Shown: positions 14,951 through 23,000 of the stretch, in pieces
Position numbering within the stretch: position 1 is the first letter of the stretch
Layout of the letters: each line of letters begins with the position of its first letter
Assembly (NCBI RefSeq): GCF_900188345.1
Contig: NZ_FZOD01000014.1
Location: 1-64,000 of the forward strand
Source: Streptosporangium subroseum
Lineage (GTDB): Bacteria > Actinomycetota > Actinomycetes > Streptosporangiales > Streptosporangiaceae
Reading direction: 5' to 3'
Length of the DNA: 64,000 bases
Made by a program: the position numbers and the translations under genes
Notes under the pieces: model-generated
Databases searched by the model: none
What the model was told of the DNA's origin: nothing
Seen by the model: the letters and a program-made list of their open reading frames with translations, nothing else

Positions 14951-17944
14951 CTACTTCAGGTACGGCCCCTCCACGCCGATCTTGCCGGGTGCGGGGTTGC
15001 CGGGCAGCGACAGGACATAGGCCCGCAGGTTGCCCTTGCCGCCCGCGGCGATCGTCAGGGAGCCACCGGTGACGACCTTGCTGTCACCGGTGACGGCGTC
15101 GACGTAGGTGCCGTTCGGGATGCCGGTGAAGGTCGCACCCCCGGTGACCGAGACCAGCACGAAGCTGTCCACGGACCCCTGGGTGAAGCGGCGCTTGTAG
15201 GCCATCTGGCCGGTGACGCCCTCGGTGGAGTACTGGCCCTTCTGCAGCGCCGGGATGGCCCGGCGGATCTGGTTGAGCCGCTGCACGTGCTTGACCAGCG
15301 GCTTGGCCAGGGTCTGCGCCACCGCGCCGGTCGCCGAGGAGACGACGCCGTAGTCGGAGGCGGTCACCGAGCCGGCCAGCTGGTCGCCGTAGTAGGCGCG
15401 GCCGGTGGTGGCCAGCGGGCAGGTCGGCCCGCAGTCGATCGGCGCGCCCTTCTTGAACTCGATCTCCGAGCCGTAGTAGAGCGTCGGGATTCCCCGGAAC
15501 GACCACATCAAGCTCATGTTCTCCGCCCACGCGTCGGTCCCGCCGGTGTAGCGGAAGGCCGACTTGTTGGGGCCGTAGTCGTGGGAGTCGACGTAGACGG
15601 TGTTGTAGGTGGCGTCGTTGTAGCTGTCGTCGGAGTCCTTGCCGTTGTTGAACGCATTGGGCGCGTCGCCGAAGTTCATGTGCATGCGCATGTCGATGAC
15701 GTTCATGCCGGAGAACTTGGAGTGGTCGGGCGCGTGGTAGGCGTTGCCGCGCAGGAAGGCGTTGTCCGTGACGGGTTGGCCGCCGGTGCCCATCAGGTTC
15801 TCGTAGTCGAACTGCTCGACGACCGCCTTGGCGTCGTCGGGGTCGAACTCCCTGCGCTCCTTCCAGGTGTAGAACTGCGCTGAGTGGTTGACCGAGCCGC
15901 GGTTCCACTTGTCGTTGACAAACGCCCCGACCTCGCCGAAGACGTAGAAGTCCCTGCCCTTCTCCCCGTGCGTGGCCACCGCGTGCTGCTGGAGGGCGGG
16001 CAGGAAGCGGCGGTTCCACATGAGGCGCGAGACGTGCACGGCGGTGTCGACGCGGAAGCCGTCCACGCCCATGTCGATGTATTTGTTGTAGGCGTTGATC
16101 AGGTAGTCCTGGACGACCTTGTTCTCGGTGTTGAAGTCGGCCAGGTCGTCGTGGAGCCAGCAGCTCTTGGAGTCGGAGCCCTCCCAGTTGCCGATCCAGC
16201 ACTGGTGATAGTAAGCCGCGGGAAACATTCCGGAGGTCGGGCTCGGCCACTGGCAGTTGTAGATGGTGAAGCCCTCGGGGCTCTTGTACTGGGTGGGCGT
16301 GCCGTAGTCCCTGCAGGTGTTGCCGGCCGGTGCGGTGGTCGACCACAGGTCGCCGTTGTACGGCCGGCCCTTGGCGAGCTGGTTCTGCGCGGGCGTCAGA
16401 GCCGGGTCGTTTCCCTGGTGCTCCTGCATCGGGTCATACTCGCGGCCCGGCTCCTTCTCGCTGTAGAGCCACTTCCACTGCCCGTCACGCGCGCCCCACA
16501 CCGGGGGAACGAACAGGCCCTTGGCGCCCCAGCGCGAGCTGTGGTTGTAGACCACGTCCTGGAAGATCTTGATGCCCTTGGCGTGCGCCTTGTTGATCAG
16601 GTCCTGGTAGGTGGCGCCGGGAGTCTCCAGGCGGGTGTCGACCCGGTAGAAGTCCCAGCCGTGATAGCCGTGGAAGTCGTAGTCGGACCTGTTCAGCACG
16701 ACCGGGGTGATCCACAGGGCGGAGAAGCCGAGGCCCTTGACGTAGTCGAGTTTGTCGATCAGGCCCTTGAAGTCGCCCCGGAACATGGGGTCGTTGTTCG
16801 CGGCGTTGCCGGAACTGATGTTCTGGCTCCCGCCCCGGTTGTTGCTCGAGTCGCCGTCGTTGAAGCGGGCGGTCATCACGAAGTAGATCGAGTCCTCGCG
16901 CGGGTCGCCGCCCAGCGGCGAGCCCTGGGCCGGCGTGGGCGGGGCGTCGCCGGTCCTCGCCGAGGCGGAGGCGGAAGCCCCGGACCTGTTGCCCGCGGCG
17001 TCGCGGGCCTTGACCGTGTAGGAGTAGGTGGTCTGCGGGTCGAGGCGGGCATCGGTGTAGACGGTGTTGGTGCCCGTCGGCAGCGTCACCGCGGCCTCGG
17101 ACCCCTTCTTACGGAAGATCTCGTACCCGGTCACCGCCACGTTGTCGACGGCCTCGCCCCAGCTCAGTTTGACGGTGGTGCCGTCGGCCGTGGCCGTCAG
17201 TCCCGCGGGGGTGGAGGGGGCGGCGGTGTCCGGGGTTTCGGGGACGCACGGCTCGGGGGCGTTGGCCCGGACCACTCCGTCCTTGACCGTGGTCAGGCCG
17301 GCGCCGAGGGTGTAGTCGGCGCCGTTGTTGTTGTCCCAGGTGCCGGAGCCGTTGTTGAAGGCGGCCCTGAGCCCGGTGGCGGATCCGAGGTCGACGGTCT
17401 TCTTGGCCCAGTCGGCGCACGAGGCCTCGTTCATGGCGAGACCGGGGACGGTGGTCCAGGCGCCGCCGGTGGGCTGGTAGTGGAGGTTGGCGGCGGTCCA
17501 GCCCCTGGTCTTCTTGTAGAAGTAGACGACGGCCTGATTGCCGGGCGGGTTGGTCGGGCCGCCTCCGGAGCAGGGGTCTCCGGTGCTCACCTGGCCGCCG
17601 GAGACCTTCACGACTCCGGTGCCGAGGGTGTAGTCGGCGCCGCCGTTGTTGTCCCAGGTGCCGGAGCCGTTGTTGAAGGCGGCCCTGAGCCCGGTGGCGG
17701 ATCCGAGGTCGACGGTCTTCTTCTTCCAGCCGGCGCAGGCGGTCTCGTTCATGGCGCCGCCGGGGACGGTGGTCCAGGCGCCGCCGGTGGGCTGGTAGTG
17801 GAGGTTGGCGGTGGTCCAGCTCGTCGCGTAGTAGACGGTGACGCTGCCCGCGGCCAGTGCGGCGGACAACGGGACGGTGGCGGAGGTCAGGGCGAAGGCG
17901 GCCGCGACGAGCAATCTGGCGATGCGGCGGGGGGATGAGCGCAT
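14951..17944 (-). CDS. Secreted alpha-amylase with two CBM25 modules and FN3
   Basis: A 997-residue exported GH13 enzyme that cleaves alpha-1,4 bonds in starch. Order: signal peptide (residues 1-32, ending AALAAG), two starch-binding CBM25-type modules (about 33-125 and 138-235, each with LHYQPTGGAW and AAFNNGSGTWDNN), an FN3 domain (about 245-330) and the GH13 barrel (about 345-990). The triad is visible: nucleophile Asp in GVDGFRVDTAVH, acid Glu in VFGEVGAF and Asp in VDSHDYGP. GAGGAAG lies before the ATG. It is last of three head-to-tail amylolytic genes, downstream of the CBM20 amylase and a hairpin. Regulation by the LacI proteins of the island is likely but not shown for this gene. Confidence 0.95.
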   Translation of the reverse strand: MRSSPRRIARLLVAAAFALTSATVPLSAALAAGSVTVYYATSWTTANLHYQPTGGAWTTVPGGAMNETACAGWKKKTVDLGSATGLRAAFNNGSGTWDNNGGADYTLGTGVVKVSGGQVSTGDPCSGGGPTNPPGNQAVVYFYKKTRGWTAANLHYQPTGGAWTTVPGLAMNEASCADWAKKTVDLGSATGLRAAFNNGSGTWDNNNGADYTLGAGLTTVKDGVVRANAPEPCVPETPDTAAPSTPAGLTATADGTTVKLSWGEAVDNVAVTGYEIFRKKGSEAAVTLPTGTNTVYTDARLDPQTTYSYTVKARDAAGNRSGASASASARTGDAPPTPAQGSPLGGDPREDSIYFVMTARFNDGDSSNNRGGSQNISSGNAANNDPMFRGDFKGLIDKLDYVKGLGFSALWITPVVLNRSDYDFHGYHGWDFYRVDTRLETPGATYQDLINKAHAKGIKIFQDVVYNHSSRWGAKGLFVPPVWGARDGQWKWLYSEKEPGREYDPMQEHQGNDPALTPAQNQLAKGRPYNGDLWSTTAPAGNTCRDYGTPTQYKSPEGFTIYNCQWPSPTSGMFPAAYYHQCWIGNWEGSDSKSCWLHDDLADFNTENKVVQDYLINAYNKYIDMGVDGFRVDTAVHVSRLMWNRRFLPALQQHAVATHGEKGRDFYVFGEVGAFVNDKWNRGSVNHSAQFYTWKERREFDPDDAKAVVEQFDYENLMGTGGQPVTDNAFLRGNAYHAPDHSKFSGMNVIDMRMHMNFGDAPNAFNNGKDSDDSYNDATYNTVYVDSHDYGPNKSAFRYTGGTDAWAENMSLMWSFRGIPTLYYGSEIEFKKGAPIDCGPTCPLATTGRAYYGDQLAGSVTASDYGVVSSATGAVAQTLAKPLVKHVQRLNQIRRAIPALQKGQYSTEGVTGQMAYKRRFTQGSVDSFVLVSVTGGATFTGIPNGTYVDAVTGDSKVVTGGSLTIAAGGKGNLRAYVLSLPGNPAPGKIGVEGPYLK
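17311..17825 (-). repeat. Internal duplication encoding the two CBM25 modules
   Basis: The two starch-binding modules are near-identical at the DNA level over about 200 bp, with a period of 318 bp (106 codons). The stretch containing CCGGAGCCGTTGTTGAAGG recurs at 17343 and 17661. This points to a recent in-frame tandem duplication. Confidence 0.8.
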
Positions 17945-18007
17945 GGCACTTCCTCGATCGAGGGAAGGGGGTGCCCGGATGCCTACCGGGGCCCCGGGCG
18001 GTGAGGT

Positions 18008-18039
18008 GACCCGGCACGGCCGCGTGGTCGTGCCGGGTC
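18008..18039 (-). terminator. Hairpin downstream of the CBM20 amylase
   Basis: GACCCGGCACG (18008-18018) and CGTGCCGGGTC (18029-18039) form a perfect 11-bp stem with a 10-base loop. It begins 8 bases after the stop of the CBM20 amylase and lies before the next gene on the same strand. There is no clear U tract, so termination may be partial. Confidence 0.6.
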
Positions 18040-18046
18040 GCAGGAG

Positions 18047-19783
18047 TCAGCGCCAGGAGTCGGTGCGCGTCGCGGTGCCGCCCGAGGGGGTGGTGAAGGA
18101 GCGGTTGGGATCGCTCTCCCAGGTCACCGAGCCGTCGGGGTTCTTCTTGATGTACTTGTACTGGATCGCCGTGCCGGGCGGCAGGTTCACCGTGGCCTTC
18201 CAGACCGGGTAGGCCGCCGACGACAGCGCGATCGCGCTCGCCGGGTTCCAGGTGCCCAGGGCGGCGACGTTTCCGACGACGAAGACGTTCTGGCCCCAGG
18301 TCGTCGTCACGTTCGCGTTGAAGGAGGTGGCCACGTTGCCCGGGTTGACGGTCGGGGTCGGCGTCGGGGTCGGGCCGGGCGGGGTGGAGCCGCCCACGTG
18401 GATCGCGACCGCGCCCTTGGCGGGTACGGTCACCGAGGCGGTGCCGTTCGCGTCCACCGTCACCGAGCCGGAGCCCAGGTCGTTGGCGTAGGTCCCTGCG
18501 GGCAGGCCGGTGGTGAAGGCGCGGGTGAGAGCGCCGCCCTCGTTGTTGATCGCGACCCAGCCCTTGCTGCCCCGGCTGAAGGCGATCACGTTGTTGCCGT
18601 TGTCGTACCAGTTGCCGACCGAGGTGCCCGCGACGGTCCGGTTGAAGCCGACCATCCCGCTCATCTGGCGGTGGAAGCAGGTCCACTGGCCGTTGCCGCA
18701 GTTGGTGTCGGTGACGAAGCCGCCTCCTGCCGAGGGCGGGCCGCCCTCGCTGTTGCTCCAGGCGAAGCCGGAGTAGACGCGCGGCGTGCCGTACGGCCAG
18801 GCGAGCATGAAGACGTTGGCCAGTTTGTACGCGTCGGCGGACTTGTAGTTGAGCGTGGAGCCGTTGCGCTCGGTGTCGTGGTTGTCGATGAAGACCACGG
18901 CCTTGTCGCTGGGCACCGACAGGCCCCAGCTCTGGCCGAAGGACTGCAGGTTCTTGATCTGGCCGGTGAACTGCTCCTTGAGCTTGCGGCCGTAGACGAA
19001 CTCATGCACGTCGCCGATCCCGGTGTACTGGCTCGGCGTGATCGGCTCGCCGGCGCCGTAGATGACCTCCTGGTGGATGTACGGCGAGCCGGTCAGCTTG
19101 CTCTTGATCGCCGCCAGGTCGTTCGGGTTGATGTGCTTGGCCCCGTCGATGCGGAAGCCGTCCACGCCGAGGGAGGTCAGCTTGTTGAGGTAGCCGGCGA
19201 TCTGGGTGCGGACGTACTCGGAGCCGGTGTTGAGGTCGGACAGGCCGACCAGCTCGCAGTTCTGCACCCGCGAGGCGTCGTTCGTGTAGTCGGAGCCGTT
19301 GATCGTGCAGGTGGGGGAGTGGAAGTCCGCCGCGGAGTAGAGCCCGGGGTAGTTGTACTTGCCGAAGCCGTAGCCGCCGTAGCTGGTGCTGCCCTGGCCG
19401 GTCATGTGGTTGATGACCGCGTCGGCGTGGACCTTGACGCCCGCGGCGTGACAGGTGTTCACCATGTTCTTGAACGCGGTCTCGTCACCGAACTTGCTGG
19501 TGAGGGTGTAGCGGGCCGGCTGGTAGACGTCCCACCAGACCGAGCCGCCCATGCTCATGGAGTCGTTCGGCGGGGAGACCTGGACCGCGCCGTATCCGGC
19601 GGGGCCGAGCACGTCGGTGCACTCCTTCGCGACCGACTTCCAGTTCCAGCTCCACAGCTTGACGATCGGGCCGGGGGTGGGCGGGGCCGCCTGGGCGGGG
19701 GCGCCGAACGCGATGGGCACCACCACGGCGGCGCTCACCAGAGCGCCTACCACCGTGGTGACGAGGACTTTGTAGGATTTCAT
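18047..19783 (-). CDS. Secreted alpha-amylase with C-terminal CBM20
   Basis: A 578-residue exported GH13 enzyme very like the classical Streptomyces extracellular amylases (WNWKSVAKECTDVLGPAGYG, then VQVSPPND). The signal peptide is MKSYKVLVTTVV to APAQA. The triad is Asp in GVDGFRIDGAKH, Glu in YIHQEVIYG and Asp in FIDNHDTER. A Pro/Thr linker (GPTPTPTPT) leads to a C-terminal CBM20 raw-starch-binding module (about 475-578, VFVVGNVAALGTWN). The start at 19783 is fixed by the signal peptide and a GGAGG 10 bases upstream; an upstream GTG at 19963 would add 60 residues of repeat-derived sequence and is rejected. It sits between the amylopullulanase and the CBM25 amylase. Confidence 0.95.
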   Translation of the reverse strand: MKSYKVLVTTVVGALVSAAVVVPIAFGAPAQAAPPTPGPIVKLWSWNWKSVAKECTDVLGPAGYGAVQVSPPNDSMSMGGSVWWDVYQPARYTLTSKFGDETAFKNMVNTCHAAGVKVHADAVINHMTGQGSTSYGGYGFGKYNYPGLYSAADFHSPTCTINGSDYTNDASRVQNCELVGLSDLNTGSEYVRTQIAGYLNKLTSLGVDGFRIDGAKHINPNDLAAIKSKLTGSPYIHQEVIYGAGEPITPSQYTGIGDVHEFVYGRKLKEQFTGQIKNLQSFGQSWGLSVPSDKAVVFIDNHDTERNGSTLNYKSADAYKLANVFMLAWPYGTPRVYSGFAWSNSEGGPPSAGGGFVTDTNCGNGQWTCFHRQMSGMVGFNRTVAGTSVGNWYDNGNNVIAFSRGSKGWVAINNEGGALTRAFTTGLPAGTYANDLGSGSVTVDANGTASVTVPAKGAVAIHVGGSTPPGPTPTPTPTVNPGNVATSFNANVTTTWGQNVFVVGNVAALGTWNPASAIALSSAAYPVWKATVNLPPGTAIQYKYIKKNPDGSVTWESDPNRSFTTPSGGTATRTDSWR

Positions 19784-19822
19784 GGGTGGGGGCCTCCAGG
19801 ATCGATGGACGGATTCCCTTGT

Positions 19823-19854
19823 GCCGGGCCGGGTGCTGTAACACCCGGCCCGGC
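19823..19854 (-). terminator. Hairpin between amylopullulanase and CBM20 amylase
   Basis: GCCGGGCCGGGTG (19823-19835) and CACCCGGCCCGGC (19842-19854) form a perfect 13-bp GC-rich stem with a 6-base loop. It lies about 140 bases after the amylopullulanase stop and 40 bases before the next start, so it may terminate the first message or attenuate read-through. Confidence 0.6.
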
Positions 19855-19910
19855 GTTTCTCCAGAACCGCTTGCACGGCTGCGCGAACGCGGCCTCCGCG
19901 GCTGTGCGGA

Positions 19911-20022
19911 CACGGTGACCGTGCGTTTTCCACGGTCGTATGGACACGGGACCGTGAGCTCACTTCGGCGGTGAGGACACGGACCGTGCGCGTTCTACGG
20001 CTGGACGAACACGGCGACCGTG
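19911..20022. repeat. Four 33-bp repeats, each with a CACGG/CCGTG dyad
   Basis: Dyads occur at 19911-19923 (CACGGT-G-ACCGTG), 19945-19956 (CACGG-GA-CCGTG), 19978-19988 (CACGG-A-CCGTG) and 20010-20022 (CACGG-CGA-CCGTG), at spacings of 34, 33 and 32 bp. The last copy lies inside the final codons of the amylopullulanase; the other three lie in the gap after it. They may be tandem copies of the gene's 3' end or a binding-site array. Confidence 0.7.
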
Positions 20023-23000
20023 CGCGCCGGGACCGTCAGCGTGCCGCTGACGGGGTCGAAGGTCGACTGCTTCACGACGGCGTCGTCGCCGGCCGTCTGG
20101 ACGGGGTGGAGCGTTACCCGGGCGCCCTTCAGCGCGGTCACGGTCTGCGGCCGCGTCTCGGGGGTCGCGTTGAAGACCACCGTGATCGACTTCCAGCGCG
20201 GGTCGAGGCCCGAGGCGTCCAGGTGCATGGTCACGACACCCGGGGTCTCCGAGGTGCCGCTGGTCGGGAAGGTCAGGCGCTTCTGCACCTCGGCCAGGGA
20301 GCCGAGCGCGAAGGCCGGGGAGGACGAACGGATCTTGAGGAGGTCGCCGTACCCGGCCCGCGCCGAACCGATCGCCGCGCAGTCCGCCTTGAGCGCCGGA
20401 TCGGCGAGCAGCGGCTTCGCGTAGGGCCACTTGCCCTCGTTGTCGAGCTTGGGCGGCAGTCCCGCGCCGAAGCCGTTGCCCGCGGAGCAGTTCCACAGCA
20501 GCCGGTTGAACCAGTCACCGGAGTCGTAGGAGTTGCGGTCGAGCGACTTCGAGCGGAGCCGCTCGCTGCCCGCGTGGACGAACGAGGTGCCCTGCCCGAG
20601 CACGGCCGTGGCCAGCGAGAGCGACTGCATGCGCACCCGGTTGGCCATCGCCGTCGCCTGCGGCAGCTTGTAGGCCAGTGCGTCGAACAGCGTCTCGTTG
20701 TCGTGCGCGTCCACGTAGGTGACGACGTCGCCCGGTGAGGCGGCGTATCCGGCGGGGGCGCCGTTGTAGCTCACCTCGGAGCCCTTGACCTGCTTGCCGC
20801 TGGAGGCGGTGAAGGCGTAGTCGCGCAGGTTGCCGGTGAGTCCCACCTTGATCAGGTCCTGGTAGTCCAGGAGGCGGGCCCGCTGCTGCTCGGCGGTGCC
20901 GTTGGCCGGTGATCCGTTGGGCGCTCCGGCCAGGCCCGAGCCGAAGCCCTGGACCCGGGGGTCGGCGTCGAACGGGCTGCCGCCGCGCACCGCGTCGCGC
21001 AGGCGGTCGCTGAAGGTGCCGATCCCCGTGCCCGCCATGTTGGCCTGGGTGGCCTGGACGAAGCGGGCGTCGTCGGCCACCTCGCCGAAGTTCCAGCCCT
21101 CGCCGTACAGGATGATCGACTTGCCGTCCACGCCGTCCCCGGCGAGGGTCAGCCCGTCCAGGGCCTTGCGGACCGCGAGGATGTTCGCCTTGGGATGGTG
21201 GCCCATCAGGTCGAACCTGAAGCCGTCCACCTTGTACTGCTTCGCCCAGGTGACGATGGAGTCGACGACGAGCCTGCCCATCATCGCGTGCTCGGGCGCG
21301 GTGTTGGCGCAGCAGGTGGAGGCGGCCACGGCACCGTCGTCGAGCAGCCGGTGGTAGTAGCCGGGCACGATCCGGTCGAGCACCGAGGTGGGGTCCTGGC
21401 CGGCGGCGTGGGTGTGGTTGTAGACCACGTCCATCACCACCCGCAGCCCGGCCCCGTTCAGGCCGCCGACCATGCTCCGGAACTCCTTGATCCGGGCGGA
21501 GCCGTCCGGCTCCGAGGCGTAGGAGCCCTCGGGCACGGTGTAGTGCAGCGGGTCGTACCCCCAGTTGAAGGAGTCCTTGGCCGCGGATCCCATGACGCAG
21601 GCCTGCTGCAGCTCCGAGTCGGCGGGCATCGAGGCCAGGTCGCAGTCGGGCTCGACGCGGTCGGCCTTCCTCTCGGGAACGGTCGCCATGTCGAAGACCG
21701 GCAGCAGATGAACGTGGGTCAGGCCGTCCTGGGCGAGCTTGCGCAGCTCCTTCATCCCGTCCCCGTTCCCGGTGAACGCGGCGTAGGTGCCGCGCTGGGC
21801 TGCCGGGACCGAGGAGTCCGAGGCGGAGAAGTCACGCACGTGCAGCTCGTAGATCGACGCCTTCTGTTGCGGTACGGGCCTGGGTTTGGCCAGGGAGGAC
21901 CAGCCTCCGGGCTGCAGCGATCGGTCGGAGAGGTCGACCAGCTGGCTGCGGACGGAGTCGGCGGCGAGCGACAGGCTGTAGGGGTCGGTCACCTCGTTGG
22001 TGACGACCTTGCCCGCGGCGGGCGCGTAGACCGTGACCAGGAAGGTGTAGTAGCGGCCCTTCCAGCTCGGCTGGCCCCGCACCGACCAGACGCCGGTCGC
22101 GTCGTCGCGCCGCATCTCGTGCACCGTACGGCCCGCGCCCGTCGAGCCGGAGTAGAGCGCCAGCTCCACCTTCCGCGCGGTCGGCGCCCAGACCGACAGC
22201 CTGGGCGTCGCGCCCCCCGCGGGGCCCAGCTCGGCCTCCGCCGCCTTGGCGTAGACGTCGTCGAGCACGCCGGGAATCTGCACGCCGGTGGCGGTGAGCA
22301 GCGTGCCCGAGGCATCCCGCTCGACCGCCACGACCTGGCCGCGCAGGGCCTCGGTGACGAGGTCGGCGTCGCGCGGGTCCACCGTGAACGCGGCGTAGGC
22401 GGCCAGGTGCGGCCACTTCGCCTTCTGCGCGTCGGTGAGCGTGCCCGGGTTCAGGCGGATGATCCGGAGGTCGCCGGTCAGGTCGCCCTTGGCGTAGGCG
22501 ATGTCACCCTTCGCCGAGAAGGCCAGGGAGTGGTGGAGCGAGGCGGACGGCTCGACCTTCCACGCGACGGTCGCGCGGTCGATCCAGTGCGCCGCCGAGG
22601 CGCCGAGGTCGGCGTCGGCCTCGTGGGACGCGGGCTGGGGGAGCAGGTAGCCCTCGGTGGCCGCGATCCGCCAGGCCTCGTGGCCCACGGTGGGAAGGTC
22701 CAGGGACTGGTTGTCGGGCAGGTCCTTCTCGTCGCCCCTGTGGATGATGTAGTTCACGGTCTTCGCCCCCTCGGTCAGGGGGATGCGGAAGTAGACCCCG
22801 AACCCGTCCTGCCCCGCGGGCCGGAGCGGGACGCCCCACTCGGTGGGAGTGGCGACGTCGCCCCACAGGTGCAGTCCCCAGCCCTCGTAGTTCCCGTCGG
22901 GGCGGTGGTAGTGCAGGATCGCGACGTTCTCGGCCGCGGCCCGGGTCGGATGGACCTTCGCCACCCCCGAGGCGACGTAGGCGTCCGGCCGGAGCGCCGG

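Noticed and set aside
14688-15020. Forward frame with GPAPYAVWW/GPAPYAMWW units
   Set aside because: No start signal, no family, and it runs into the 3' end of the amylase; listed only as a DNA repeat.
15884-17938. 684-codon open frame antisense to the CBM25 amylase
   Set aside because: Same cause: Gly/Val-rich shadow with repeats that simply mirror the CBM25 duplication.
19784-19963. 60-residue N-terminal extension of the CBM20 amylase from a GTG at 19963
   Set aside because: It would put a signal peptide in the middle of the protein and consists of translated repeat DNA.
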